Assembly: GCF_001643305.1 (NCBI RefSeq)
Contig: NZ_LSGW01000061.1
Location: forward strand, 1-32,071
Reading direction: 5' to 3'
DNA length: 32,071 bases
Source: Aeromonas salmonicida subsp. salmonicida
GTDB taxonomy: Bacteria; Pseudomonadota; Gammaproteobacteria; Enterobacterales; Aeromonadaceae
Part shown: piece after piece, positions 24,109-32,071 of the stretch
Layout of the letters: each line of letters starts with the position of its first letter
Position numbering within the stretch: position 1 is the stretch's first letter
Program-made: the position numbers and the translations under genes
Notes under the pieces: generated by a model
What the model was told of the DNA's origin: nothing
What the model saw: the letters and a program-made list of their open reading frames with translations, nothing else
Databases searched by the model: none

Positions 24109-24702
24109 ATGGCAACTAAAGAGCAACTCTCGGCCCTGATGGATGGTGACTTGAGCGATGTTGAGGTTCTTGGCGAGCTGGGAATGGATCCGGCGCTGCA
24201 AGATACTTGGTCTCGTTACCACTTGATCGGTGATGCCATGCGGGGGGACCTGCCGGTCAATCTGCAACTGGATCTCAGTGACAGCATCATGGCAGCACTG
24301 GAAGACGAGCCCACCATACTGGCGCCCAAGCCGGTGGAGAGCAAGCCAACTGCACCGCAGGTTCACACTGCCGCCAAGGTGGTTCCGCTGTTTCGCCGGG
24401 TCGGTCAACAGGTGGGGCAATACGCCATCGCCGCGTCGGTCGCCGCTGCCGTCATCTTCGGGGTGCAGCAGTATCAGGGGCAGGACGGCATACCGACCAA
24501 TCCTGTGCTCAACACCATTCCTGTCGGTGGCAGTTCCTCGCCAGTGAGTGTGCACTACCCGCAAGATGGCAACCGGGCCTCCACCCGCCAGCAAGGGTTG
24601 AGCGAGCAACAGATGCAGGAGCAGCGTGAGCGTATCAATGCCTTCCTGCGTGACCACCAGTTGCAACAGCGTCTGCTGCAAGACAAGCAGATTCAGGAAT
24701 AA
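24109..24702 (+). CDS. rseA: anti-sigma-E factor RseA
   Basis: A 197-residue single-pass inner-membrane protein that holds RpoE inactive. The N-terminal cytosolic domain has the RseA pattern (KEQLSALMDGDLSD, WSRYHLIGDAMRGDLP). One membrane helix lies at about 103-119 (GQYAIAASVAAAVIFG). The periplasmic part binds RseB; it is Gln-rich at the end (EQQMQEQRERINAFLRDHQLQQRLL). DegS cuts E. coli RseA after a Val before Ser; PVS at 145-147 (SSSPVSVHY) is a plausible equivalent (inference). AGACAGG precedes the ATG. It is 21 nt after rpoE. Confidence 0.95.
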   Translation: MATKEQLSALMDGDLSDVEVLGELGMDPALQDTWSRYHLIGDAMRGDLPVNLQLDLSDSIMAALEDEPTILAPKPVESKPTAPQVHTAAKVVPLFRRVGQQVGQYAIAASVAAAVIFGVQQYQGQDGIPTNPVLNTIPVGGSSSPVSVHYPQDGNRASTRQQGLSEQQMQEQRERINAFLRDHQLQQRLLQDKQIQE

Positions 24703-24723
24703 CGCATTTTTAGGGATCAGACC

Positions 24724-25698
24724 GTGCGCCAGTCCAGCCGTATTTTGCTGGCCTCTCTCCTGCTGATTTGTGCCAAGGCCTCGGCCGACGATAAGTCGGC
24801 CGAGGCCTTGTTGCAGCAGATGCAGAGTGCCGTTTCGCAACAAAATTTCGAATTATCCATGGTCAAGGCCCGTCAGGGGCGCCTCGAACCCATACGTTTC
24901 AGCCATGGGATGATCGATGGCAAGGAGGTGGCTCATCTGAGCTATCTCGACGGCAAGACCATAGAGTACCTGCAGCGCCAGGACGAGTTTACCTTCTTCG
25001 AAAATACCCACGAACCCTACACCCTCAAAGGCGCCCGCTTCCCCGGTGTCTGGGCGACGCTGGTGAATATGCCGCTGCCCCGTGTGCTGGAAAGTTATGA
25101 TCCCGTGCTGGCCGGCCGCAGTCGGGTAGCCGGTCTGGTGGCGCAAGTGGTCAGGCTGGTTCCCAAAGAGGCAGACAAGTATGGCTTCATGCTCTGGATC
25201 GATGAACAGAGCAGCCTCTTGCTGCGGGTGGACATGGTGGATCGGGAAGGCAATCTGGTCGAGCAGGTGCTGGGGGGGGATCTGGACAGGCTGAGCGCGC
25301 CTGCGCCCTGGTTGGTGAAGCTGGCCGGCAGCAAGCTGCCCCAGGCGCTGGAGGATGCCTATCCGGCGCCGCAGCAGACGCTTAACTGGCACCTGACCTG
25401 GTTGCCGGATGGTTTCAAGGTACTGTCTCAGGACCGGCATCAACTGGTGACCACCAGTTTGCCGGTCGATTACATGATGCTCTCCGATGGGCTGGTGGAT
25501 CTCTCCGTCTATGTGGCCAGGGTTGATCCCAAGCAGGCGGTGCGTCAGCAGCTGATCCGCCAGGGCGCTACTTCGCTGGTGAGCTACGTCAACGATGTGG
25601 GGGTCGAGATCACAGTCGTCGGCGAAGTACCGGCCGACACAGCGAAACGTATCGCCGAGTCGGTGCAACCGTTGGCTCGCAATGAGACTGTACAGTAG
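24724..25698 (+). CDS. rseB: sigma-E regulatory protein RseB
   Basis: A 324-residue periplasmic protein that binds RseA and shields it from DegS until mislocalised lipoproteins or LPS displace it. It starts with GTG; AGGGA lies about eight bases upstream. The signal peptide (SSRILLASLLLICAKASA, cleaved before DDKSAE) is followed by the LolA-like MucB/RseB N-domain (LLQQMQSAVSQQNFELSMVKA; FSHGMIDGKEVAHLSYLDG) and the C-terminal domain (WHLTWLPDGFKVLSQ, VDYMMLSDGLVDLSVYV). It is 21 nt after rseA. Two sequence oddities: a perfect 16-bp inverted repeat at 24774-24810 over the cleavage region, and a G8 run at 25272-25279. Confidence 0.95.
   Translation: MRQSSRILLASLLLICAKASADDKSAEALLQQMQSAVSQQNFELSMVKARQGRLEPIRFSHGMIDGKEVAHLSYLDGKTIEYLQRQDEFTFFENTHEPYTLKGARFPGVWATLVNMPLPRVLESYDPVLAGRSRVAGLVAQVVRLVPKEADKYGFMLWIDEQSSLLLRVDMVDREGNLVEQVLGGDLDRLSAPAPWLVKLAGSKLPQALEDAYPAPQQTLNWHLTWLPDGFKVLSQDRHQLVTTSLPVDYMMLSDGLVDLSVYVARVDPKQAVRQQLIRQGATSLVSYVNDVGVEITVVGEVPADTAKRIAESVQPLARNETVQ
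24774..24810 (+). repeat. perfect 16-bp inverted repeat inside rseB
   Basis: CAAGGCCTCGGCCGAC (24774-24789) is the exact reverse complement of GTCGGCCGAGGCCTTG (24795-24810), with GATAA as the loop. In the mRNA this is a very stable GC-rich hairpin about 50 nt after the start codon. It encodes the AKASADDKSAEAL segment around the signal peptidase site. No U-tract follows. Confidence 0.95.
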
Positions 25699-25791
25699 TC
25701 GTCTGCACATGCTCGCTTGCCCGAGCGGGTCAGTCATGTTCAGATGGGGTCAATCTTTCCCTCGTTATTGTGGAACCGTCTTGTGAGTGAA

Positions 25792-26253
25792 ATGAGCGAA
25801 GAGCTGGCAACCGTGGTGGCCATTGATGGACAGCATGCCTGGGTGGAGTGCGAACGGCGCTCTGCCTGCAGCAGTTGCCATCAACAATCCAACTGCGGTA
25901 CCGGCACTGTTGCCAAGGCGTTTGTGATGAAGCAGCAACGACTGCGGATTGCCCTCACCGCCGAGGTGAGCGTTGGTCAGCAAGTGAGACTCGGTATTCC
26001 CCAGGCGAGTATCCTGCGGGGGGCAGCACTGGTGTATGTATTGCCGCTGTTCTGTCTGCTGGCGGGCGCCCTGCTCGGTCAGCTCTGGTTGGTACCCTTG
26101 CTGGCGGGCGGGGAGGGGATCACCATCCTCAGTTGCTTGCTGGGTGGCGTCATCGGATTTTCACTGGTTCGTTACTTTTCCACTCGACTCGAACAGGGGG
26201 CATACGGCCCCCGCATGCTGGGTGTGGTACTCCATACCCGCAACCTCTCCTGA
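25792..26253 (+). CDS. rseC: RseC/MucC family envelope regulator
   Basis: A 153-residue inner-membrane protein. The N-terminal cytosolic part has the family cysteine cluster (Cys20, Cys26, Cys29, Cys35: CERRSACSSCHQQSNC), which may bind an iron-sulfur centre as in RnfE/RsxC-linked homologues; RseC takes part in reducing SoxR in E. coli. Two membrane helices follow (ILRGAALVYVLPLFCLLAGA and ITILSCLLGGVIGFSLVRY). The ATG at 25792, giving MSEELATVVAIDG, fits homologues (MIKEWATVV in E. coli); a GTG three codons earlier is possible. The ribosome site is weak. It is 93 nt after rseB and ends the sigma-E operon. Confidence 0.93.
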   Translation: MSEELATVVAIDGQHAWVECERRSACSSCHQQSNCGTGTVAKAFVMKQQRLRIALTAEVSVGQQVRLGIPQASILRGAALVYVLPLFCLLAGALLGQLWLVPLLAGGEGITILSCLLGGVIGFSLVRYFSTRLEQGAYGPRMLGVVLHTRNLS

Positions 26254-26293
26254 GCGTGCAGGCCTGTATTTCTGGTGCTCCGTCGACTAAAGA

Positions 26294-26323
26294 TTGGCCG
26301 TCGACCGGGTTATCCAGTAAAAT
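26294..26323 (+). promoter_or_regulatory. candidate sigma-70 promoter for the lepA operon
   Basis: TTGGCC (26294-26299), 18 bases, TAAAAT (26318-26323). It lies 48 nt before the lepA ATG. The -35 region overlaps the second of two CGTCGAC repeats (26281-26287 and 26299-26305). Either half is an imperfect match, so this is tentative. Confidence 0.4.
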
Positions 26324-26371
26324 CCTGCCTCCATATCCGGCCCTAACCTAATTTTGAGTGATTCTTGCTCG

Positions 26372-28165
26372 ATGAAACACATTCGTAACTTTTCGATTAT
26401 TGCGCACATCGACCACGGTAAATCGACCCTGTCGGACCGTCTGATCCAGACTTGCGGCGGCCTGTCCTCCCGCGAGATGCAGGCTCAGGTGCTTGACTCC
26501 ATGGACCTGGAGCGCGAGCGCGGCATTACCATCAAAGCACAGAGTGTGACCCTGAACTACCAGGCACAAGACGGTAACACCTACCAGCTGAACTTTATCG
26601 ACACCCCGGGCCACGTAGATTTCTCCTACGAAGTCTCCCGCTCATTGGCGGCCTGTGAAGGGGCGCTGCTGGTGGTAGATGCCGGCCAGGGGGTTGAGGC
26701 ACAGACTCTGGCCAACTGCTACACCGCCATGGAAATGGAGCTGGAAGTGGTGCCGGTGCTGAACAAGATTGACCTGCCGGCCGCAGAGCCCGAGCGGGTT
26801 GCCGAGGAGATCGAAGACATAGTCGGCATCGACGCCATTGATGCTGTCCGTTGCTCCGCCAAGACCGGCCTGGGCGTTGACCTTGTGCTGGAAGAGATAG
26901 TGGCTCGCATTCCGGCGCCGGTCGGTGATCCCGATGCACCGCTGCAAGCGCTGATCATCGACTCCTGGTTTGACTCCTATCTGGGCGTCGTCTCTCTGGT
27001 GCGGATCAAGAACGGCTCCCTCAAGAAAAACGACAAGATCAAGGTGATGAGCACCGGTCAGGTGTGGGGTGTCGATCGTATCGGTATCTTCACGCCCAAG
27101 CAGGTGGATACCCAGGGTCTGGGCTGTGGCGAGGTAGGTTGGGTCGTCTGCGGCATCAAGGACATCCACGGTGCCCCTGTGGGCGATACCCTGACTCAAG
27201 CCAAGAACGGTGCCGAAAAAGCGCTGGCGGGTTTCAAGAAGGTGAAGCCGCAGGTGTATGCGGGCCTGTTCCCCATCTCCAGCGATGACTATGAGTCATT
27301 CCGTGATGCCCTCGACAAACTGTCCCTGAACGATGCCTCCCTGTTCTTCGAACCGGAAAGTTCCACCGCGCTGGGCTTCGGTTTCCGTTGTGGCTTCCTC
27401 GGCATGCTACACATGGAGATCATCCAGGAGCGTCTGGAGCGGGAATACGATCTGGATCTCATCACCACGGCCCCGACCGTGGTCTACGAGATTGAGCTCA
27501 ATGATGGCTCAACCATCCACATCGACAGCCCGTCCGCCATGCCTCCGGTCAACAACATCAAAGAGATGCGTGAGCCGATCGCCGAGTGCAACATATTGCT
27601 GCCTCAGGAGTACATGGGCAATGTCATCACTCTCTGTATCGAGAAGCGTGGCGTTCAGACCAACATGGTCTATCACGGCAATCAGGTTGCACTGACCTAC
27701 GAAATCCCGATGGCGGAAGTGGTGCTCGATTTCTTCGACCGCCTGAAATCTACCAGCCGTGGTTACGCCTCGCTGGATTACGGCTTCAAGCGCTTCGAAA
27801 CCTCCGAGATGGTCCGTCTGGATATCATGATCAACGGTGAGCGTGTCGATGCGCTGGCCATCATCACCCACAAGGAGAACGCCCAGTATCGCGGTCGCCA
27901 GGTGGTGGAGAAGATGCGTGAGCTGATCCCGCGCCAGATGTTTGATATCGCCATTCAGGCATCCATTGGCAACCAGATCATCGCGCGCAGCACGGTCAAG
28001 GCCCTGCGTAAAGACGTGACCGCCAAGTGTTATGGTGGTGACGTGAGCCGGAAGAAAAAGCTGCTGAACAAGCAGAAAGAAGGCAAGAAGCGGATGAAGT
28101 CCCTGGGCCGTGTCGACGTGCCGCAGGAAGCCTTCCTCGCAATTCTCCATGTAGGAAAGGATTAA
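26372..28165 (+). CDS. lepA: elongation factor 4 (LepA)
   Basis: A 597-residue ribosome-dependent GTPase related to EF-G; it binds the ribosome and affects initiation and back-translocation. GTPase motifs: AHIDHGKST near residue 10, [16 protein letters not shown]. The LepA-specific C-terminal domain is intact ([26 protein letters not shown]). I chose the ATG at 26372 ([16 protein letters not shown]), as in E. coli; a TTG six codons earlier has no homologue support. It is the first gene of a six-gene run and is separated from lepB by three bases. Confidence 0.98.
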   Translation: MKHIRNFSIIAHIDHGKSTLSDRLIQTCGGLSSREMQAQVLDSMDLERERGITIKAQSVTLNYQAQDGNTYQLNFIDTPGHVDFSYEVSRSLAACEGALLVVDAGQGVEAQTLANCYTAMEMELEVVPVLNKIDLPAAEPERVAEEIEDIVGIDAIDAVRCSAKTGLGVDLVLEEIVARIPAPVGDPDAPLQALIIDSWFDSYLGVVSLVRIKNGSLKKNDKIKVMSTGQVWGVDRIGIFTPKQVDTQGLGCGEVGWVVCGIKDIHGAPVGDTLTQAKNGAEKALAGFKKVKPQVYAGLFPISSDDYESFRDALDKLSLNDASLFFEPESSTALGFGFRCGFLGMLHMEIIQERLEREYDLDLITTAPTVVYEIELNDGSTIHIDSPSAMPPVNNIKEMREPIAECNILLPQEYMGNVITLCIEKRGVQTNMVYHGNQVALTYEIPMAEVVLDFFDRLKSTSRGYASLDYGFKRFETSEMVRLDIMINGERVDALAIITHKENAQYRGRQVVEKMRELIPRQMFDIAIQASIGNQIIARSTVKALRKDVTAKCYGGDVSRKKKLLNKQKEGKKRMKSLGRVDVPQEAFLAILHVGKD

Positions 28166-28168
28166 TCG

Positions 28169-29092
28169 ATGGCAAGCACGTTTTCCCTGATCCTGGTGGT
28201 GGTCTGCGTGATCACCGGTATTATCTGGTGTCTGGACAAGATGATCTGGTCCAAGCAGCGGGCCGCCAAGATTGCCGTGGCCCGTGCCCACGGCGGTGCT
28301 CATCTGGATGAGAAAACCCTGGCCAAGGTTGCCCCCATGCCGGTCTGGATCGAACAGACCGCAGGTGTGTTTCCGGTCATTACCCTGGTGCTGATACTGC
28401 GCTCCTTCCTGTTTGAGCCGTTCCAGATCCCGTCAGGCTCCATGATGCCGACCCTGCTGGTGGGCGACTTCATCCTGGTGCAGAAGTTTGCCTATGGCCT
28501 CAAGGATCCGGTGACCAACACCCGATTCCTCGAGACCGGCGAACCCAAACGCGGCGATGTGGTGGTGTTCAAGTATCCGCTGGATACCCGGGTGGACTAC
28601 ATCAAGCGAGTGGTCGGCATGCCGGGGGACAGGGTCATCTATCGCAACAAGGAGCTGATGATCCGGCCCAAGTGCGAGGAGCAGGAAGGGAAAACTTGCC
28701 CGGGCTTCAAGAAGCTCGACGTCAAGTTTGAACAAAGGGGTGAATTTACCCAGATGGGGATCCCGCTTGATCGCTATACCGAGCAGCTGGGTGAGGTGTC
28801 TCACGAGACCCTGCGTAACCCGCTGATGCCCGATATGGTCGGCCGCTATTATCGCCAGCCCGGTACTTACCCCGACGAGTGGGTGGTACCGGAAGGTCAG
28901 TACTTCGTGATGGGTGACAACCGTGACAACAGTACCGACAGCCGTTTCTGGGGCTTTGTGCCCGAGCAGAATCTGGTGGGCAAGGCGGTCGCCATCTGGA
29001 TAAGTTTTGAATTTGAGCGTGAAGAAGGCTCCCTGCTGCCAAGCTGGGTACCGACAGGTGTGCGCTTCAACCGCATTGGCGGAATCAAGTAA
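28169..29092 (+). CDS. lepB: signal peptidase I
   Basis: A 307-residue inner-membrane serine protease that removes signal peptides from exported proteins. Two N-terminal helices (FSLILVVVCVITGIIWCL and TAGVFPVITLVLILRSFLF) match the E. coli topology. The catalytic Ser91 is in PSGSMMPTL and the general base Lys146 is in YIKRVVGMPGD; GDNRDNSTDSRFWG is the third family box. The E. coli enzyme is 324 residues, with a slightly longer periplasmic insertion. It follows lepA by three bases, and its stop directly adjoins the rnc ATG. Confidence 0.98.
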   Translation: MASTFSLILVVVCVITGIIWCLDKMIWSKQRAAKIAVARAHGGAHLDEKTLAKVAPMPVWIEQTAGVFPVITLVLILRSFLFEPFQIPSGSMMPTLLVGDFILVQKFAYGLKDPVTNTRFLETGEPKRGDVVVFKYPLDTRVDYIKRVVGMPGDRVIYRNKELMIRPKCEEQEGKTCPGFKKLDVKFEQRGEFTQMGIPLDRYTEQLGEVSHETLRNPLMPDMVGRYYRQPGTYPDEWVVPEGQYFVMGDNRDNSTDSRFWGFVPEQNLVGKAVAIWISFEFEREEGSLLPSWVPTGVRFNRIGGIK

Positions 29093-29764
29093 ATGAATAT
29101 CAAAATGAACAGACTGCAGTCCCGTCTCGGGCATGTCTTTCACGATAAAGAGCTGTTGACCCGGGCGCTGACTCACCGCAGCGCCGGTTCCCGTCATAAT
29201 GAGCGACTGGAATTTCTGGGTGACTCCATCCTGAGTCTGGTGATTGCCGATGCTCTGTTCCACCGCTTCCCGCAAGCGGCGGAAGGAGATCTCAGCCGGA
29301 TGCGCGCCACTCTGGTGCGCGAGAAGACCCTGGCCGAACTGGGCCGGGAGTTTGACCTTGGGGATGACCTGATCCTCGGGCCCGGCGAACTCAAAAGTGG
29401 CGGTTTTCGCCGCGAATCCATTCTGGCCGACACGGTCGAGGCGGTGATCGGTGCCGTCTATCTGGATACTGATCTTGAGGCGGTGCGGGTGCTGCTGCTG
29501 AGCTGGTATGCCAGCCGTCTGGATGAGATCAAACCAGGCATAGAGCAGAAGGATCCCAAGACCCGCCTGCAGGAAATTTTGCAGGGAAGCCGCAAATCCC
29601 TGCCGACCTACACAGTGACCAACGTCAAGGGCGAGGCCCACAACCAGGAGTTCACCGTCCAGTGCGACGTGGAAGGGCTGGATGGTCCGCTGGTCGGGGT
29701 CGGCACCAGCCGTCGCAAGGCCGAACAGGCTGCGGCGCAGCAAGCATTGGAAAGACTGTCATGA
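29093..29764 (+). CDS. rnc: ribonuclease III
   Basis: A 223-residue double-strand-specific endoribonuclease for rRNA and mRNA processing. The catalytic signature is [12 protein letters not shown] (Glu40, Asp44), followed by [30 protein letters not shown] and the C-terminal double-strand RNA-binding domain ([38 protein letters not shown]). It starts right after the lepB stop; an ATG four codons later is an alternative. E. coli Rnc (226 residues) ends KKLELE. Here it ends QQALERLS with a TGA that overlaps an ATG (ATGA), and the same ending appears again 62 bp downstream. Confidence 0.97.
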   Translation: MNIKMNRLQSRLGHVFHDKELLTRALTHRSAGSRHNERLEFLGDSILSLVIADALFHRFPQAAEGDLSRMRATLVREKTLAELGREFDLGDDLILGPGELKSGGFRRESILADTVEAVIGAVYLDTDLEAVRVLLLSWYASRLDEIKPGIEQKDPKTRLQEILQGSRKSLPTYTVTNVKGEAHNQEFTVQCDVEGLDGPLVGVGTSRRKAEQAAAQQALERLS

Positions 29765-29826
29765 CTGCTATTGATGCAAGAGGCCGCGGTCTTTCAACAC
29801 AACAGGCATTGGAAAAACTGTCATGA
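29761..29826 (+). CDS. 21-codon mini-ORF between rnc and era, with an rnc 3'-end copy
   Basis: An in-frame 21-residue [16 protein letters not shown] then QQALEKLS. Its ATG overlaps the rnc stop as ATGA, and its TGA overlaps the era ATG as ATGA, so it bridges the two genes without a gap. Its last eight residues copy the RNase III end (QQALERLS), and the DNA around them is a direct repeat (29741-29767 against 29803-29829, four mismatches in 27). It is probably a by-product of a partial rnc duplication that keeps rnc-era coupling. Whether the peptide itself matters is unknown. The reading frame is certain; that it is translated is inference. Confidence 0.5.
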   Translation: MTAIDARGRGLSTQQALEKLS

Positions 29827-30722
29827 CAGATACGACTTACTGCGGCTTTGTCGCCATCGTGGGCCGCCCCAACGTGGGCAAGTCCACTCTGCTCAACAAG
29901 CTGCTTGGCCAGAAGGTCAGCATCACCTCGAAGAAACCCCAGACTACCCGTCACCGGATCCTGGGGATCGACACCGAGGACAACCATCAGACCATCTATG
30001 TGGATACCCCGGGTCTGCACATCGAAGAGAAGCGGGCCATCAACCGCCTGATGAACCGCGCTGCCACCAGTTCGCTGGGTGATGTGGCCATGGTGGTGTT
30101 CGTGGTTGACGGTACCCACTGGACCAAGGATGACGAGATGGTGCTCGGCAAGTTGCGCCATCTGCCCTGTCCCGTTGTGCTGGCAGTCAACAAGATCGAC
30201 AACGTCAAGGACAAGGAAGACTTGCTGCCCCACCTGGAGTGGCTGGGCCAGCAGATGAAGTTCTCCCATATCCTTCCCATCAGTGCCGAGAAGGGCACCA
30301 ACGTGGAGAAGATCCGCGAGTGGTCCAAGGATCTGCTGCCAGAGAACAACTTCTTCTTCCCGGAAGATTACGTGACCGACCGCTCTTCCCGCTTCATGGC
30401 CTCCGAGATCATCCGCGAGAAGCTGATGCGTTTCACCGGTGAGGAGCTGCCTTACTCTGTGACCGTGGAGATCGAGCGCTTCAAGGTGGAAGAGAGCGGC
30501 ATCTATCACATCAATGCCCTGATCCTGGTAGAGCGCGATGGCCAGAAGAAGATGGTCATCGGCAACAAGGGTGAGAAGATCAAGACCATAGGCACAGAGG
30601 CACGCATCGACATGGAACGCCTGTTCCAGAACAAGGTGTTCCTTGAGCTGTGGGTCAAGGTCAAGGCGGGCTGGGCCGATGACGAGCGCGCCCTGCGCAG
30701 TCTCGGCTATGGCGATGACTGA
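29823..30722 (+). CDS. era: GTPase Era
   Basis: A 299-residue essential GTPase that binds the 3' end of 16S rRNA and aids 30S assembly. GTPase motifs: GRPNVGKST (14-22), the switch I region [20 protein letters not shown] and ISAEKG. The C-terminal KH domain has [13 protein letters not shown]. Length is almost the same as in E. coli (301). The ATG at 29823 overlaps the stop of the 21-codon mini-ORF. The stop TGA is directly followed, in the same frame, by the TTG of recO. Confidence 0.98.
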   Translation: MTDTTYCGFVAIVGRPNVGKSTLLNKLLGQKVSITSKKPQTTRHRILGIDTEDNHQTIYVDTPGLHIEEKRAINRLMNRAATSSLGDVAMVVFVVDGTHWTKDDEMVLGKLRHLPCPVVLAVNKIDNVKDKEDLLPHLEWLGQQMKFSHILPISAEKGTNVEKIREWSKDLLPENNFFFPEDYVTDRSSRFMASEIIREKLMRFTGEELPYSVTVEIERFKVEESGIYHINALILVERDGQKKMVIGNKGEKIKTIGTEARIDMERLFQNKVFLELWVKVKAGWADDERALRSLGYGDD

Positions 30723-31430
30723 TTGCTGAGTCCAGCCTTCGTCATCCACAGTCGGCCCTATCGGGAGACCAGTCAGCTGGTCGAGGTGTTTACCCAGGAT
30801 AGTGGCCGATTTACTCTGGTGGCTCGCGGTTCTCGCGGGCCACGCTCCCCTCTGAAGGGGCTGCTTCAACCTTTTTCCCTGCTCACCATCAGCTGGCGTG
30901 GCAAGGGGGATCTCAAGAATCTCGCCCAGGTTGAATGTCCGGATCACTCCTTGCGACTCGGTGGCGATCGCCTTTTCTACGGCCTCTACCTCAACGAGCT
31001 GGTCTACTACCTGCTGGAAGCCCATACCCCTTTTCCCGAGGTGTTTGACGCCTATGCCCGTGCCCTGATGGCGCTGGCAGATGGCGAGACGCCCGAGTTG
31101 CCGCTGCGCCGCTTCGAGTTCCTGCTGTTGCAGGCGCTTGGCTATGCGGTGGACTTCGAATACGCCGCTGACGACGAGTCCGCGATCCAGCCCGAGCTGC
31201 TCTACGGCTTCGAGCGCGAATTGGGCTTTGTCGCTTGCGAGCGGGCGCCGGATCCCCGTACCCTGTTTCTCGGTGCCCACCTGCTGGCCTTCGCCGAGGG
31301 ACGTTTCGATACCCCTCCTTTGCTGCAGGCGGCCAAACGTTTCAGCCGACTGGCGCTGCAACCCTATCTGGGCAGACGGCAATTAAAGAGCCGGGAGCTG
31401 TTTTTAAAGCGCAAAGCCAGCACACAGTGA
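30723..31430 (+). CDS. recO: DNA repair protein RecO
   Basis: A 235-residue recombination mediator that, with RecR, loads RecA on SSB-coated single strands. The N-terminal OB fold is clear (AFVIHSRPYRETSQLVEVFTQDSGRF, then LVARGSRGPRSPLKGLLQPF), as is the helical middle (YGLYLNELVYYLLE, RRFEFLLLQALGYAVDF) and the end AAKRFSRLALQPYLGRRQLKSREL. The zinc-binding cysteines of some RecO proteins are absent, as in E. coli. It must begin at TTG 30723 or just after, because the era stop is the preceding in-frame codon. There is no good ribosome site, so it probably depends on translation of era. Confidence 0.93.
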   Translation: MLSPAFVIHSRPYRETSQLVEVFTQDSGRFTLVARGSRGPRSPLKGLLQPFSLLTISWRGKGDLKNLAQVECPDHSLRLGGDRLFYGLYLNELVYYLLEAHTPFPEVFDAYARALMALADGETPELPLRRFEFLLLQALGYAVDFEYAADDESAIQPELLYGFERELGFVACERAPDPRTLFLGAHLLAFAEGRFDTPPLLQAAKRFSRLALQPYLGRRQLKSRELFLKRKASTQ

Positions 31431-31503
31431 CATATGGATATCCGCGCTGGCGCCAAGGCGGCAGCCGCACAGTTAACAGATGAAGTGTTTCAAGGAGTCA
31501 TCA

Positions 31504-32071
31504 ATGAGCGAAATCTATCTGGGTGTGAACATCGACCATATCGCCACCCTGCGCAATGCCCGTGGCACCCAGTATCCGGATCCGGTACAAGCTGCCTTCG
31601 TGGCCGAGCAGGCCGGGGCCGACGGCATTACCGTCCACCTGCGGGAAGACCGTCGCCACATCACGGACCGCGATGTGGAGATACTGCGCCAGACCATACA
31701 AACCAGAATGAACCTGGAGATGGCGGTGACCGAGGAGATGATCGGCATCGCCTGTCGTATCAAGCCCCACTTCGTCTGCCTGGTGCCGGAGAAGCGTACC
31801 GAGGTGACCACAGAGGGTGGTCTGGACGTGGCTGGTCAGCTCGACAAAATCACGGATGCGGTGACTCGGTTGTCGGCCGTGGGGGCCCAGGTGTCGCTGT
31901 TTATCGATGCCGACCCGCTGCAGATCGACGCGGCCGCCGACAGTGGTGCTCCCTTCATCGAGATCCACACCGGCCGCTATGCCGACGCCACCACGGATAC
32001 CGATCGCAACGCCGAGTTCAAGCGCATCGCCGCCGGCGCTTCCTATGCTGCCGGCAAGGGGCTCAAGGTCA
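31504..32071 (+). CDS. pdxJ: pyridoxine 5'-phosphate synthase PdxJ (partial)
   Basis: The first 189 codons of pdxJ, cut by the window end. PdxJ joins DXP and 3-amino-2-oxopropyl phosphate to form pyridoxine 5'-phosphate. The start [20 protein letters not shown] and the segments [44 protein letters not shown] and [10 protein letters not shown] are typical of the TIM-barrel family (full length about 240). AAGGAG lies seven bases before the ATG. It is 73 nt after recO, the usual order in gammaproteobacteria. epd, an earlier enzyme of the same pathway, is 20 kb upstream. Confidence 0.97.
   Translation, partial: MSEIYLGVNIDHIATLRNARGTQYPDPVQAAFVAEQAGADGITVHLREDRRHITDRDVEILRQTIQTRMNLEMAVTEEMIGIACRIKPHFVCLVPEKRTEVTTEGGLDVAGQLDKITDAVTRLSAVGAQVSLFIDADPLQIDAAADSGAPFIEIHTGRYADATTDTDRNAEFKRIAAGASYAAGKGLKV

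Noticed and set aside
28433..29743. 436-codon antisense frame over lepB and rnc
   Set aside because: Shadow of two well-conserved genes.
29652..31382. 576-codon antisense frame over era and recO
   Set aside because: Era and RecO are certain on the plus strand; the antisense translation has no recognisable motif and no ribosome site.
31410..31500. Possible third gene-end echo after recO (GCACACAGTGAC against GCCGCACAGTTAAC)
   Set aside because: The match is short, needs gaps and is not in frame to a stop, so chance cannot be excluded, unlike the nadB and rnc cases.

Overview
The window is a stretch of gammaproteobacterial chromosome, GC-rich (about 60% by eye) and densely coded, with no tRNA, rRNA, CRISPR array, prophage or intact insertion sequence that I can see. 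Several blocks have the classic gammaproteobacterial order: epd-pgk-fbaA, ygfZ/sdhE-ygfX, nadB/rpoE-rseA-rseB-rseC, and lepA-lepB-rnc-era-recO-pdxJ. Together with the protein sequences and a DUF2796/ZrgA-type zinc operon, this suggests Aeromonas or a close relative; the genus is an inference.

Layout. 1-3.0 kb (minus strand): an Aer-like PAS chemoreceptor behind a good sigma-28 type promoter, and a TIGR03899-type protein of unknown function. 3.1-7.2 kb (minus): a candidate zinc-acquisition operon, read in the order ytfJ, small His/Cys exported protein, His-rich DUF2796 protein (ZrgA type), ABC ATPase, MacB/LolC-type permease, DUF3299 protein, then a strong terminator. A Zur-like dyad lies just upstream of ytfJ. 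7.4-8.7 kb: two divergent genes for exported proteins of unknown function, with a CRP-like site between them. 9.1-13.6 kb (plus): a ROK sugar kinase, epd, pgk and fbaA, ending in tandem terminators. 13.7-15.5 kb: a PuuB-type FAD oxidoreductase and a convergent lipoprotein gene. 15.6-17.7 kb (minus): cutA and dsbD overlapping by 4 nt. 17.9-19.8 kb: a small cytosolic protein, a PACE-family efflux protein, and a divergent LysR regulator. 19.8-21.5 kb: ygfZ diverging from sdhE-ygfX. 21.7-23.3 kb (minus): nadB. 23.5-26.3 kb (plus): rpoE-rseA-rseB-rseC, with a sigma-E-like autoregulatory promoter. 26.4 kb to the end (plus): lepA-lepB-rnc-era-recO-pdxJ, with pdxJ cut by the window edge.

Most of the genes are housekeeping genes; the unusual features are small. 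(1) A diverged second copy of the 3' end of nadB lies 113 bp beyond the real one and still reads in frame to its own stop. (2) A 62-bp insertion between rnc and era carries a second, diverged 3' end of rnc and makes a 21-codon mini-ORF joined by ATGA overlaps to both neighbours. (3) rseB contains a perfect 16-bp inverted repeat across its signal-peptide cleavage region. (4) The LysR gene has an in-frame triple 9-bp repeat. (5) The candidate zinc operon pairs a MacB/LolC-type permease with His-rich exported proteins, which is not the architecture of a normal metal importer.
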